In this document: positions 8,646 to 17,855 of the stretch, in pieces | Position numbering within the stretch: position 1 is the first letter of the stretch | Layout: the number at the start of each line of letters is the position of its first letter | DNA from: Paraburkholderia bryophila | GTDB lineage: Bacteria; Pseudomonadota; Gammaproteobacteria; Burkholderiales; Burkholderiaceae | Direction of reading: 5' to 3' | NCBI RefSeq assembly: GCF_013409255.1 | Contig: NZ_JACCAS010000001.1 | Span: forward strand, 806,001-870,000 | DNA: 64,000 bases | Program-made: the position numbers and the translations under genes | The notes under the pieces: generated by a model | The model's database searches: none | What the model was told of the DNA's origin: nothing | Seen by the model: only the letters and a program-made list of their open reading frames with translations

Positions 8646-8972
8646 CTATCGCTTATAAAGTTCGCGGACAGCATCTTCGATATGCTGCCGTAACAGACGC
8701 CGTTCGTCGGGCGTCATATGACCGTCACGACGACGTTGATCGAGATCGGGAGGAACTGCGGTGCGCAACATCACGTCGGAAGCGGGACGCTCGATATTGG
8801 CGTTATGGCGATTGGGTCTAGGATTGGCGGGTCTGGGCGCGCGTTCGCTCGCAGCTCTGTCGGCGGAAGGCTGGGCATGGGCGAGCGTGGGTCCCAGTGA
8901 ACCTGCGAGCGTACCGGCAACTGCCAGTGCAATAACGCTCAGGCGCACATTTGGCCAAACCCCTCCCTTCAT
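8646..8972 (-). CDS. Small secreted hypothetical protein
   Basis: 108 residues with a clear signal peptide (RLSVIALAVAGTLAGSLGP, cleavage near AHA-Q at about 33). The mature part is Arg/Pro/Asn-rich and low in complexity. It ends in a helical GHMTPDERRLLRQHIEDAVR segment like the C-termini of many short exported betaproteobacterial proteins. The ATG at 8972 is chosen because AAGGGA lies 7 bases upstream. It is 182 bases upstream of the DUF1800 gene on the same strand and may belong to that transcription unit. Function unknown. Confidence 0.7.
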   Translation of the reverse strand: MKGGVWPNVRLSVIALAVAGTLAGSLGPTLAHAQPSADRAASERAPRPANPRPNRHNANIERPASDVMLRTAVPPDLDQRRRDGHMTPDERRLLRQHIEDAVRELYKR

Positions 8973-9211
8973 GTTTTTCCCTTCGTGGCGCGGCAACCGG
9001 CTACCTCAAATGCGTATACAAACCCCGGTAACTAGCCGGGTGCGAGAGTTTTTAGTCGAGTGAAGTATCCACCGAACAGCCGCATTCAGTAAAGCAGTCT
9101 ACCTGCCCGTGCTTTACGTCGTGCCACAGTGCGGGTAAATTTTGTAACTGACTGTAACCCGATAAATGATGCAACCGCGCACCCCTTTCTAATCGCGCTA
9201 AGATGCCGACC

Positions 9212-9937
9212 ATGGAAACTAAAAACCCTTCGAAAATCCTCGTCGTCGACGACGATCCGCGCCTGCGCGATCTGCTGCGCCGCTACCTCGGTGAACAGGG
9301 CTTTAATGTCTATGTTGCCGAGAACGCGCCGTCCATGAACAAGCTCTGGGTGCGTGAGCGCTTCGATCTGCTCGTGCTCGATCTGATGCTGCCCGGCGAG
9401 GACGGCCTGTCGATCTGCCGGCGCTTGCGCGGCAGTAACGACCGCACGCCGATCATCATGCTGACGGCCAAGGGTGAAGACGTCGATCGTATCGTGGGCC
9501 TCGAAATGGGCGCCGACGACTACCTGCCCAAGCCATTCAACCCGCGCGAACTGGTCGCGCGGATTCACGCGGTGTTGCGCCGCCAGTCGCCGTCCGAATT
9601 GCCGGGCGCGCCGTCGGAAACCACCGAGGTGTTCGAGTTCGGCGAGTTCGCGCTGAACCTCGCCACCCGCACGCTCACCAAGGCCGGCCAGGAAATCCCG
9701 CTGACCACGGGCGAGTTCTCCGTGCTGAAGGTGTTCGCGCGTCATCCGCGTCAGCCGTTGTCGCGTGAAAAGCTGATGGAGCTGGCGCGTGGCCGTGAAT
9801 ACGAAGTGTTCGACCGCAGCCTCGACGTGCAGATCTCGCGTCTGCGCAAGCTGATCGAGCCGGACCCCGGCAGCCCGCGTTTCATTCAGACCGTATGGGG
9901 TCTGGGTTACGTGTTCATCCCCGACGGTGCAGCCTGA
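9212..9937 (+). CDS. ompR: OmpR-family response regulator
   Basis: 241 residues. The receiver domain (about 8-122) has the acidic pocket VVDDD (11-15), phospho-acceptor Asp57 (LLVLDLMLPGEDG) and conserved Lys near 107 (YLPKPF). The C-terminal winged helix (about 145-238) includes LTTGEFSVLKVF, SREKLMELARGREYEVFDRS and the final VWGLGYVFIPDG. Phosphorylation by the kinase encoded 44 bases downstream should drive DNA binding. Sequence and pairing match OmpR/EnvZ, which in other bacteria respond to osmolarity, pH and envelope conditions. METKNPSK at 9212 is taken as the start; an ATG at 9203 would add three residues. The regulon here cannot be read from sequence. Confidence 0.92.
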   Translation: METKNPSKILVVDDDPRLRDLLRRYLGEQGFNVYVAENAPSMNKLWVRERFDLLVLDLMLPGEDGLSICRRLRGSNDRTPIIMLTAKGEDVDRIVGLEMGADDYLPKPFNPRELVARIHAVLRRQSPSELPGAPSETTEVFEFGEFALNLATRTLTKAGQEIPLTTGEFSVLKVFARHPRQPLSREKLMELARGREYEVFDRSLDVQISRLRKLIEPDPGSPRFIQTVWGLGYVFIPDGAA

Positions 9938-9981
9938 GTTTGTTCTCGCCTCCTGTTTTTGAATTCAGATAAGAAGGGCCC

Positions 9982-11331
9982 ATGCGGATCGACCGGCGCC
10001 TCCTGACGCTCGCGTTCGGCGGCCTTTTCTGGCGGACCTTTCTGTTGATCGCACTGTTGATCGCAGTCAGTCTCGCCGCCTGGTTCCAGAGCTTCCGGGT
10101 GATCGAACGCGAGCCGCGCGCGCAGCGCGTGGCGTTGCAGCTCGTGGCGATCGTCAAGCTCACGCGCACCGCCCTCCTTTATTCCGATCCCGACCTGCGG
10201 CGCGCACTGCTGCAGGATCTGGAGAGCAATGAAGGGGTGCGGGTGTACCCGCGCGAAACCACCGACAAGTACAAGCTCCAGCCCGACGAGTCGCTAAACC
10301 GCCTGATCGAACACGACATTCGCGGCCGGCTCGGCGACGACACGGTCATCGCGCAGAGCGTGAACGACATTCCCGGCGTCTGGATCAGCTTCAAGATCGA
10401 CGACGACGATTACTGGGTCGCCCTCGACCGCGATCAACTCGACAACGCCACCGGGCTGCAATGGGCCGGCTGGGGCGTGTTCGCGCTGGCGCTGTCGCTG
10501 TTCGGCGCGGCGTTTATCACGAGTCTGGTGAACCGGCCGTTCGCGCGCCTCGCCATGGCCGCGCGCAAGGTCGGCTCGGGCCAGTCGCCCGAACCGCTGC
10601 CCGAGCGCGGCATGGGTGTGGCCGCCGAAACCAATCGCAGTTTCAACCAGATGGTGCAGGACCTCGAACAGCTCGAGGCCGACCGCGCGCTGATGCTCGC
10701 AGGGATTTCGCACGATCTGCGCACCCCGCTCGCGCGGCTGCGGCTCGAAACCGAAATGAGCCCGTCCGATCAAAGCACCAAAGACGCGATGGTCGACGAC
10801 ATCGAGCAGATGGACATGATCATCGGCCGGTTCCTCGATTACGCGCGGCCCGTGCAACGTGTTCCGGAACCTGTCGACCTTTCCGTGATCGCAGGAGAAC
10901 TGGCTGCGCGCATGCAGAGCGAAGACAGCATGCGGCTGATTACGCGGCTCGCGCCGTCGGCGGTGATCGAGGCCGATGAAACCGACATGCGGCGGGTGGT
11001 CGGTAATCTGCTGGAGAACGCTCGCAAGTATGGTTTGAGCGACGGCGACGGCATTCCGCACGTGATTCTGGAAACGCGGGTGTCGCACTCGCGGGTTGAA
11101 CTGTCCGTGGTCGACGAAGGCCCCGGGATTCCGGAAGACCAGTTGGCGCTGGTCACACGGCCGTTCTATCGTGTGAACTCGGCGCGCACGCAGGCGAACG
11201 GCACGGGCCTCGGCATGGCCATCGTGCAGCGCCTCGTGGGCCGCTACCGCGGTGCGCTGCGATTGCGCAACCGCACGCCGGGCCCGGGTCTCGAGGTCAC
11301 GATCGAGTTCCCGCTGGCCAAAGGCGCCTGA
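9982..11331 (+). CDS. envZ: EnvZ-like sensor histidine kinase
   Basis: 449 residues in the inner membrane. There is a transmembrane helix at about 17-35, a periplasmic domain of about 120 residues, and a second helix at about 160-182. A HAMP linker follows (about 183-235), then the dimerisation domain with phospho-accepting His244 in GISHDLRTPLARLRLETEMS. The HATPase domain has the N box (NLLENARKYG), G1 (DEGPGIPED) and G2 (GTGLGMAIV). It autophosphorylates and passes phosphate to the OmpR-type regulator upstream. The HDLRTP context and overall architecture are those of EnvZ. The signal sensed is not evident. The gene ends near 11331, and a strong inverted repeat follows before ahpC. Confidence 0.9.
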   Translation: MRIDRRLLTLAFGGLFWRTFLLIALLIAVSLAAWFQSFRVIEREPRAQRVALQLVAIVKLTRTALLYSDPDLRRALLQDLESNEGVRVYPRETTDKYKLQPDESLNRLIEHDIRGRLGDDTVIAQSVNDIPGVWISFKIDDDDYWVALDRDQLDNATGLQWAGWGVFALALSLFGAAFITSLVNRPFARLAMAARKVGSGQSPEPLPERGMGVAAETNRSFNQMVQDLEQLEADRALMLAGISHDLRTPLARLRLETEMSPSDQSTKDAMVDDIEQMDMIIGRFLDYARPVQRVPEPVDLSVIAGELAARMQSEDSMRLITRLAPSAVIEADETDMRRVVGNLLENARKYGLSDGDGIPHVILETRVSHSRVELSVVDEGPGIPEDQLALVTRPFYRVNSARTQANGTGLGMAIVQRLVGRYRGALRLRNRTPGPGLEVTIEFPLAKGA

Positions 11332-11394
11332 GCGGAAACCGGCGTCAGGCGCCTCGGCGCGCCGCCTGCGGCCCACGGCCGCATTGAATAATTG

Positions 11395-11432
11395 CCACCC
11401 GTTCGATTAGCTTGACGCTATAGAACGGGTGG
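11395..11432. promoter_or_regulatory. Perfect 10-bp inverted repeat upstream of ahpC
   Basis: CCACCCGTTC at 11395-11404 is repeated as GAACGGGTGG at 11423-11432 with an 18-base spacer. No T-run follows, so it is a weak candidate for an intrinsic terminator of the ompR/envZ unit and could be an operator or leader hairpin for ahpC. The spacer contains TTAG-N7-CTAT, a partial match to one half of an OxyR site. Confidence 0.5.
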
Positions 11433-11529
11433 TCCAATAGAACCATAGGGGACACCGTGTGACGCGCTCGTGTGACGAGTTCGGAGCCTAAGACATGCTG
11501 TTTTTTCCAACTTACGAAGGAGTATTCGC

Positions 11530-12078
11530 ATGAAAACCGTTGGCGATAAAATCGAAGCGTTCACCATTGCCGCTGCCAAGCCAGGCTTCAACCATCACGA
11601 AGAAAACGGCGTCTCGGCGTTCGAAGAAATCACGGAGCAGTCGTTCCCGGGCAAGTGGAAAATCATTTATTTCTACCCGAAGGATTTCACCTTCGTATGC
11701 CCGACCGAAATCGTCGAGTTCGGCAAACTGGCCAACGACTTCGAGGAACGCGACGCCGTGCTGCTGGGCGGCAGTGTCGATAATGAATTCGTGAAGCTGG
11801 CCTGGCGTCGCGAGCATAAAGACCTGGACAAGCTGAATCACTACGCATTCGGCGACGTGAAAGGCGAGCTGATCGACCAGCTCGGCGTGCGCGACAAGGA
11901 AGCCGGCGTGGCACTGCGCGCGACTTTCATTGTCGATCCGGACAATACGATCCAGCACGTGTCGGTGAATAACCTGAACGTGGGCCGCAATCCGGAAGAA
12001 GTGCTGCGGATTCTCGACGGCCTGCAAACGGACGAACTCTGTCCGTGCAACCGCTCGGTCGGTGGCGCAACGCTGTAA
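11530..12078 (+). CDS. ahpC: Alkyl hydroperoxide reductase AhpC (peroxiredoxin)
   Basis: 182-residue cytosolic peroxiredoxin that reduces hydrogen peroxide, organic peroxides and possibly peroxynitrite. The peroxidatic Cys57 is in DFTFVCPTE. Two C-terminal cysteines, C171 and C173 in ELCPCNR, give the three-cysteine layout of mycobacterial AhpC rather than the enterobacterial AhpC/AhpF type. That fits the neighbouring AhpD, which recycles AhpC in mycobacteria. GAAGGAG precedes the ATG at a good distance. The upstream gap holds a 10-bp inverted repeat and a partial OxyR-like half site. A hairpin between ahpC and ahpD may make the two transcripts unequal. Confidence 0.95.
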   Translation: MKTVGDKIEAFTIAAAKPGFNHHEENGVSAFEEITEQSFPGKWKIIYFYPKDFTFVCPTEIVEFGKLANDFEERDAVLLGGSVDNEFVKLAWRREHKDLDKLNHYAFGDVKGELIDQLGVRDKEAGVALRATFIVDPDNTIQHVSVNNLNVGRNPEEVLRILDGLQTDELCPCNRSVGGATL

Positions 12079-12088
12079 GCCGTGTCTT

Positions 12089-12127
12089 CAAAAGCCCGTC
12101 AAGCTTGAAAAAGCCGCGGGCTTTTTT
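12089..12127 (+). terminator. Hairpin with T-run between ahpC and ahpD
   Basis: The stem pairs AAAAGCCCG with CGGGCTTTT and runs into six T. It sits after the ahpC stop and before the ahpD ribosome site, so it would terminate most ahpC transcripts and let some read through to ahpD. Confidence 0.75.
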
Positions 12128-12152
12128 ATCGGCAACCTGATAGGAGATAACA

Positions 12153-12677
12153 ATGGAATTCTTGTCTTCGATTAAGGCGCGCGTACCGGACTACGCCAAG
12201 GACATCCGGCTGAATCTGGACGGCACGATTGCGCGCTCATCGCTGGAAGGAAACGATGCGGTCGGCGTGGCATTGGCGGCGGCATTCGCCGCGAAGTGCA
12301 CGGTGATCGTCGACGCGATTCGCAATGCGGGCGTGTTGTCGCCCGAAGAAACGAATGGCGCGCTCACGGCGGCCGCGTTGATGGGCATGAATAACGTCTG
12401 GTATCCGTACGTCGAGATGACGGGCAGCGCGGATTTGAAATCGCAGCCGGCGCAATTACGGATGAACGCTTATGCGTCGCATGGCGGCGTAGATAAACGA
12501 CGCTTCGAGATGTATGCGCTGGCGGCGTCGATTATCGGCAAATGCCATTTTTGCGTGAAGTCGCACTTCGATACGCTAGTCGCCGAAGGCATGAGTTCCA
12601 CGCAATTGCGCGATGTCGGCCGGATCGCGGCGGTGATTAATGCCACCGCGCAGTGTATTGCCGCCGAGAGTAAATAA
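12153..12677 (+). CDS. ahpD: Alkyl hydroperoxidase AhpD
   Basis: 174 residues of the AhpD fold. The catalytic motif GKCHFCVKSH holds C131, C134 and H138, with supporting Glu near 119. These match the C130/C133/H137/E118 set of Mycobacterium tuberculosis AhpD, where the dithiol accepts electrons from a lipoyl protein and reduces AhpC. GGAGATAACA before the ATG is a good ribosome site. It is directly downstream of ahpC, separated by an attenuator-like hairpin. All catalytic residues are present. Confidence 0.95.
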   Translation: MEFLSSIKARVPDYAKDIRLNLDGTIARSSLEGNDAVGVALAAAFAAKCTVIVDAIRNAGVLSPEETNGALTAAALMGMNNVWYPYVEMTGSADLKSQPAQLRMNAYASHGGVDKRRFEMYALAASIIGKCHFCVKSHFDTLVAEGMSSTQLRDVGRIAAVINATAQCIAAESK

Positions 12678-12769
12678 AACTTCGGTCAGCGCGCAGCACG
12701 ATGATTTAATCGCCGCTGCGCGCGCGACCTGAATGAGCCGTACCGGATTGATGCAGCCCAACCCGCCGG

Positions 12770-13249
12770 TCAGTTCTTGATCAACAACACCGCGGCCTGC
12801 GCTTCGATACCCTCGCCTCGCCCGAGGTAACCGAGCTTCTCATTGGTCTTCGCCTTCACATTGACGCGCTCCAGCGGCAGGCCGAGATCGGCGGCGATAT
12901 TCGCGCGCATGCCTTCAATATGCGGCGCGAGCTTCGGCGCCTGCGCAACCACGCTGCTGTCCACGTTCGCGATCGAAAACCCCGCCGCCGTCACGCGCGC
13001 AAAACACTCGCGCAGCAAAACGCGGCTATCCGCGCCCGCGAACTTCGCGTCGGTATCGGAGAAATGACGGCCGATGTCGCCCATTGCCGCGGCGCCGAAA
13101 ATCGCGTCGGTGATCGCGTGCAGCAGCACGTCGGCGTCCGAATGCCCGAGCAAGCCGCGCTCATAAGGAATCGTCACGCCGCCGATAATCAACGGCCGTC
13201 CCGGCACCAACGCATGCACGTCATACCCCTGGCCAATTCTGAAATCCAT
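12770..13249 (-). CDS. ispF: 2-C-methyl-D-erythritol 2,4-cyclodiphosphate synthase
   Basis: 159 residues, the usual IspF length. It catalyses the fifth step of the methylerythritol phosphate pathway, making the cyclic diphosphate. Visible family motifs are [11 protein letters not shown] (metal ligands Asp and His), [30 protein letters not shown] and the C-terminal [17 protein letters not shown]. The start is ATG 13249 (MDFRIGQG); a TTG three codons upstream is unlikely. It follows ispD on the same strand across a 93-base gap that could carry its own promoter. IspD and IspF act on successive stages of the same pathway. Confidence 0.96.
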   Translation of the reverse strand: MDFRIGQGYDVHALVPGRPLIIGGVTIPYERGLLGHSDADVLLHAITDAIFGAAAMGDIGRHFSDTDAKFAGADSRVLLRECFARVTAAGFSIANVDSSVVAQAPKLAPHIEGMRANIAADLGLPLERVNVKAKTNEKLGYLGRGEGIEAQAAVLLIKN

Positions 13250-13342
13250 ATGCGTCAAGTCCTTAAGTCCGCTTATTCACTGAAATTAAATTCGAAATTG
13301 CGATCGAGCAAAGCCGATCCGAATTCAGAACGAATTCGTTGA

Positions 13343-14056
13343 TCACGAAGCCGACACCCGGCTCAGAATCGCCTCGGCCAGCTCGAAATCTTCCGGATAC
13401 GTCACCTTGAAGTTGCGCAGGCTGCCTTGCACCAGCTTCGGCGCGTGACCCAGCCATTCGATCGCGCTCGCCTCGTCGGTCAAATCGTGGCCGTCGGCCT
13501 GCGCGCGCAGAATCGCGTCGCGCAACATGCCGATGCGGAACATCTGCGGCGTCTGCGCCTGCCACAAACCGTCGCGTGCTTCGGTATGGGCGATACGGCC
13601 GTCGCTGGACGCCGCGTCGATCCGCTTCAGCGTATCCGCCACCGGCAAGGCCATGATGCCGCCCACGGCGTCATCTTTCAGCGCGCCGACCAGCGCGCGG
13701 ATCAGCGCGGGCGTGATGCCGGGCCGGGCCGCGTCGTGCACCAGCACCCAATCGTCGTCGTGCGCGCCGAACTCGGCGAGCGCCTGCAGCCCGTTCAGCA
13801 CCGACGCCTGGCGCGACGCGCCGCCGCAACGGCGCACCGCGAAGCGCAGCCTGCCGAAGCGGCGGCCGTCGAAGTGCTGGTCGTCGGGCGCGATCACCAG
13901 CAGGGTTTGGGCGAATTCGCTGCAGGCGTCGAAGGCCGCCAGCGAGTAATGCAGCATGTCGCGCCCGGCTACCGTGCGATATTGTTTGGGCATCGCGGCG
14001 CCGGAACGGCTGCCGGTGCCGGCGGAAGGAATCAGGGCAAATAGGCGGGAAGTCAC
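13343..14056 (-). CDS. ispD: 2-C-methyl-D-erythritol 4-phosphate cytidylyltransferase
   Basis: 237 residues starting at GTG 14056 ([19 protein letters not shown]). This is the expected IspD length; in-frame codons upstream lack similarity. The nucleotide-binding loop [17 protein letters not shown], the VHDAARP motif (about residue 109) and [17 protein letters not shown] are characteristic. The enzyme couples CTP with methylerythritol phosphate. The mfd gene starts divergently about 120 bases away. A GTG start is usual for this gene in Burkholderia. Confidence 0.95.
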   Translation of the reverse strand: MTSRLFALIPSAGTGSRSGAAMPKQYRTVAGRDMLHYSLAAFDACSEFAQTLLVIAPDDQHFDGRRFGRLRFAVRRCGGASRQASVLNGLQALAEFGAHDDDWVLVHDAARPGITPALIRALVGALKDDAVGGIMALPVADTLKRIDAASSDGRIAHTEARDGLWQAQTPQMFRIGMLRDAILRAQADGHDLTDEASAIEWLGHAPKLVQGSLRNFKVTYPEDFELAEAILSRVSAS

Positions 14057-14176
14057 GAGGGCGGAGGCCGCGAAGTCAAAGTAAAGGACGGATTTTATAA
14101 TAGGTCCTTCGCATCCATGCCCGGACACGCGTAAACTTGCGGCTCACGTGTGAGCCCGAGGCCGCCTTTTTTCTTT

Positions 14177-17100
14177 ATGCCAGACATCGCCGCATCATCG
14201 CAGTCCTCCCCGCCCGTCGCGCTTGTCAAGGCCGGCCAGCGTTTCGCCTTCGACGGCACGCACGGCTCGTCCGACGCGCTGCTGATCGCCCGCTACCATC
14301 TCGCCTATCGCGAGAAGGTGCCGCTGCTGGCCGTCGTGTGCGAAAGCGCCGTCGATGCGCAGCGTCTGTCGCAGGAAATCGGCTTTTTCGCGCCCGAGGC
14401 GCGGGTGCGCCTGCTGCCCGACTGGGAAACGCTGCCTTACGATACCTTTTCGCCGCACCAGGACCTGGTGTCCGAGCGCCTCGCCACGCTGCACGATCTA
14501 GGCGAAGGCCGCTGCGACATCCTGCTGGTGCCCGCCACCACGGCGCTGTACCGGATGCCGCCGGCGTCGTTCCTCGCCGGCTATACGTTCTCGTTCGCCC
14601 AGGGCGAGCGTCTGAACGAGGCGAAGCTCAAGGCGCAACTCACGCTGGCCGGCTACGAACACGTGAGCCAGGTGGTACGTCCCGGCGAGTACTGCGTGCG
14701 CGGCTCGCTGCTCGACCTGTTCCCGATGGGCTCGCCGCTGCCGTACCGGATCGACCTGTTCGACGATCAGGTCGACTCGATCCGCGCGTTCGATCCGGAC
14801 ACGCAGCGCAGCCTCTATCCGGTGAAAGACGTGCGCCTGCTGCCGGGCCGCGAATTCCCGTTCGACGAAGCCGCGCGCACGGCTTTTCGCAGCCGCTGGC
14901 GCGAGACCTTCGAAGGCGACCCGAGCCGCGCGTCGATCTATAAAGACATCGGCAACGGCGTGCCGTCGGCGGGTATCGAATACTATCTGCCGCTGTTCTT
15001 CGAGGACACCGCGACGCTGTTCCACTATCTGCCCGAAGGCGCGCAACTGGCGTTCATCGGCGATCTGGACGCGGCGATCCGGCGCTTCACCAACGACACG
15101 AAGCAGCGCTACAACTTCCTGTCGCACGATCGCGACCGGCCGATTCTCGAGCCGCAGCGGCTGTTCCTGTCGGACGAAGATTTCTACACGTTCGCCAAGC
15201 CGTTCGCGCGGCTCGTGCTGCCCGCCAACGCGGGCGGCGGCTGGTCGACCCCACTGCCGAATCTGGCGATCGACCGGCATGCGGACGACCCCGTCGCCGC
15301 GTTGCGCGCGTATCTCGCTACCACGCCGAACCGCGTGCTGTTCGCCACCGAATCGGCGGGCCGCCGTGAAACGCTGCTGCAATTGCTGGCGGACAATCAT
15401 CTGCGGCCGGCTTCGAGCGACAGCTTCCAGGACTGGCTGATCGGCGACTCGCGCTTCTCGCTAGGCGTCGCGCCGCTCGCCACCGGCTTTGCCGTGCCGG
15501 TCGACGGTATCGCGGTCATCACCGAAACAGAGCTTTACGGGCCACTCGCGCGGCGCGCCGGGCGCCGCCGCCAGGAGCAGGCGAGCAACGTCGATTCGAT
15601 GGTGCGCGACCTCTCCGAGTTGAAGATCGGCGATCCGGTCGTGCATTCGCAGCACGGTATCGGCCGCTATATGGGTCTGGTCACCATGGACCTCGGCGAA
15701 GGCGAAACCGAGTTCCTGCACCTGGAGTATTCCGGCGACAGCAAGCTTTATGTGCCGGTCTCACAGTTGCACGTGATCTCGCGCTATAGCGGCGCCGATC
15801 CGGAAAGCGCACCGCTGCATTCGCTCGGTTCGGGCCAGTGGGAAAAGGCCAAACGCAAAGCCGCGCAACAGATTCGCGATACCGCGGCCGAACTGCTGAA
15901 TCTTTACGCGCGCCGTGCCGCGCGCGAAGGCCATGCGTTCGCGCTCGAACCGAAAGACTATGTGAAGTTCGCCGAGAGCTTCGGCTTCGAGGAAACGCCG
16001 GACCAGGCCGCCGCGATCGCCGCCGTGATCGGCGACATGACGAGCGGCAAGCCGATGGATCGCCTGGTGTGCGGCGACGTCGGCTTCGGCAAGACGGAAG
16101 TGGCGCTGCGCGCGGCATTTATCGCGGTGATGGGCGGCAAGCAGGTCGCGCTGCTCTCGCCCACCACGCTGCTCGCCGAACAGCACACGCAGACCTTCAC
16201 CGATCGCTTCTCCGACTGGCCGGTGCGGATCGCCGAACTGTCGCGCTTCAAGTCGACCAAGGAAGTGAATGCCGCGATCCAGCAGATCAACGAAGGCACG
16301 GTCGACATCGTGATCGGCACGCACAAGCTGCTGTCGTCCGACGTGCAGTTCAAGCGCCTCGGGCTCGTGGTGATCGACGAGGAACACCGTTTCGGCGTGC
16401 GTCAGAAAGAAGCGCTGAAGGCGCTGCGCGCCGAAGTGGACGTGCTCACGCTGACCGCCACGCCGATCCCGCGTACGCTCGGCATGGCGCTCGAAGGCCT
16501 GCGCGATTTCTCGGTGATCGCCACTGCGCCGCAAAAGCGGCTGGCCATCAAGACCTTCGTGCGTCGCGAGGAAGACAGCGTGATTCGCGAGGCGATGCTA
16601 CGCGAACTGAAGCGCGGCGGCCAGGTGTACTTCCTGCACAACGAAGTCGAGACGATCGAGAATCGCCGGCAGATGCTCGAAGCACTCGTGCCCGAAGCGC
16701 GTATCGCGGTCGCGCACGGTCAGATGCATGAGCGCGAACTCGAACGCGTGATGCGCGACTTCGTCGCCCAACGCGCCAACGTGCTGCTGTGTACGACCAT
16801 TATCGAAACCGGCATCGACGTGCCGAGCGCCAATACGATTCTGCTGCACCGTTCCGACAAGTTCGGTCTCGCGCAATTGCATCAGTTGCGTGGCCGCGTG
16901 GGCCGCTCGCATCACCAGGCGTACGCGTATCTGCTGGTGCACGACCCGCAAGGGCTGACCAGGCAGGCGCAACGCCGCCTCGAAGCAATCCAGCAGATGG
17001 AGGAACTCGGTTCGGGCTTCTATCTGGCCATGCACGATCTGGAGATTCGCGGCACCGGCGAAGTGCTCGGCGACAAGCAGTCGGGCGAGATTCAGGAGAT

Positions 17101-17659
17101 CGGCTTCCAGCTTTACACCGACATGCTGAACGACGCGGTGAAGGCGCTCAAGGAAGGCCGCGAGCCCGACCTCACCGCGCCGCTCGCCGCCACCACCGAG
17201 ATCAACCTGCACGCGCCGGCGATTTTGCCCGCCGACTATTGCGGCGACGTGCAGGAGCGTCTGTCGCTGTACAAGCGTCTGGCTAATTGCGAACACAACG
17301 ATTCGATCGACAGCATTCAGGAAGAGCTGATCGACCGCTTCGGCAAGTTGCCGCCGCAAGCGCATGCGCTGGTGGAGACGCATCGGTTGCGGCTGGCGGC
17401 GAAGCCGCTCGGCATTTCGAAGATCGATGCGGGCGAAACGGTGATCGGTTTGCAGTTCATCCCCAATCCGCCGATCGACGCGATGCGGATCATCGAGATG
17501 GTGCAGAAGCACAAGCACATCAAGCTCGCAGGTCAGGACAAGCTGCGCATCGAAACGCGCAGCCCGGATCTCGCGGTGCGTGTCGCGACGGTCAAGGAGA
17601 CCTTGCGTGCGCTCGGTTCGCCGAGCCGCGGCACGGCGCCGGCCGCCGCTGCGCGATGA
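14177..17659 (+). CDS. mfd: Transcription-repair coupling factor Mfd
   Basis: 1160 residues. Mfd displaces RNA polymerase stalled at DNA lesions and recruits UvrA. The N-terminal UvrB-like module holds LLPDWETLPYDTFSPHQDL (about 78). The RNA polymerase-interacting Tudor-like domain starts near 480 (IGDPVVHSQHGIGRYMGL). The RecG-like translocase has Walker A GDVGFGKTEVALRAA (about 635), the DEEH box IDEEHRFG and later TTIIETGIDVPSANT and HQLRGRVGRS. A C-terminal regulatory domain follows. Length matches the family (about 1150). The start is ATG 14177; the GTG at 14150 adds only nine residues. It is transcribed divergently from ispD-ispF. Confidence 0.97.
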   Translation: MPDIAASSQSSPPVALVKAGQRFAFDGTHGSSDALLIARYHLAYREKVPLLAVVCESAVDAQRLSQEIGFFAPEARVRLLPDWETLPYDTFSPHQDLVSERLATLHDLGEGRCDILLVPATTALYRMPPASFLAGYTFSFAQGERLNEAKLKAQLTLAGYEHVSQVVRPGEYCVRGSLLDLFPMGSPLPYRIDLFDDQVDSIRAFDPDTQRSLYPVKDVRLLPGREFPFDEAARTAFRSRWRETFEGDPSRASIYKDIGNGVPSAGIEYYLPLFFEDTATLFHYLPEGAQLAFIGDLDAAIRRFTNDTKQRYNFLSHDRDRPILEPQRLFLSDEDFYTFAKPFARLVLPANAGGGWSTPLPNLAIDRHADDPVAALRAYLATTPNRVLFATESAGRRETLLQLLADNHLRPASSDSFQDWLIGDSRFSLGVAPLATGFAVPVDGIAVITETELYGPLARRAGRRRQEQASNVDSMVRDLSELKIGDPVVHSQHGIGRYMGLVTMDLGEGETEFLHLEYSGDSKLYVPVSQLHVISRYSGADPESAPLHSLGSGQWEKAKRKAAQQIRDTAAELLNLYARRAAREGHAFALEPKDYVKFAESFGFEETPDQAAAIAAVIGDMTSGKPMDRLVCGDVGFGKTEVALRAAFIAVMGGKQVALLSPTTLLAEQHTQTFTDRFSDWPVRIAELSRFKSTKEVNAAIQQINEGTVDIVIGTHKLLSSDVQFKRLGLVVIDEEHRFGVRQKEALKALRAEVDVLTLTATPIPRTLGMALEGLRDFSVIATAPQKRLAIKTFVRREEDSVIREAMLRELKRGGQVYFLHNEVETIENRRQMLEALVPEARIAVAHGQMHERELERVMRDFVAQRANVLLCTTIIETGIDVPSANTILLHRSDKFGLAQLHQLRGRVGRSHHQAYAYLLVHDPQGLTRQAQRRLEAIQQMEELGSGFYLAMHDLEIRGTGEVLGDKQSGEIQEIGFQLYTDMLNDAVKALKEGREPDLTAPLAATTEINLHAPAILPADYCGDVQERLSLYKRLANCEHNDSIDSIQEELIDRFGKLPPQAHALVETHRLRLAAKPLGISKIDAGETVIGLQFIPNPPIDAMRIIEMVQKHKHIKLAGQDKLRIETRSPDLAVRVATVKETLRALGSPSRGTAPAAAAR

Positions 17660-17770
17660 TGAATTCCGCCGTTACGACGTGATTCATGGTTGCACGAGCG
17701 CACGCCCTCATGCACGCACTCACGCGCGCAACGTGAGAAAAACGGGGGACGTCTAGCGTCTTTCGGTTCA

Positions 17771-17818
17771 TGCTGCGGTGCGCAAACGCGCTCCGCAGCA
17801 TACGGCTGAGTTTTTTTT
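17771..17818 (+). terminator. Hairpin and T-run between mfd and argE
   Basis: TGCTGCGG-T-GCGC pairs with GCGC-T-CCGCAGCA around an AAAC loop (17771-17800). After ten bases comes a run of eight T (17811-17818). It is probably the mfd terminator, although the gap between stem and T-run is longer than usual, so a role in the argE leader is possible. Confidence 0.5.
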
Positions 17819-17855
17819 GGGTATGATCGAAAGACTCAAATGCCGGAGTCTTGTC

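Noticed and set aside
11405..11450. Complete OxyR operator upstream of ahpC
   Set aside because: Only one ATAG-N7-CTAT-like half (TTAG-N7-CTAT) is present; the second half does not fit the spacing.
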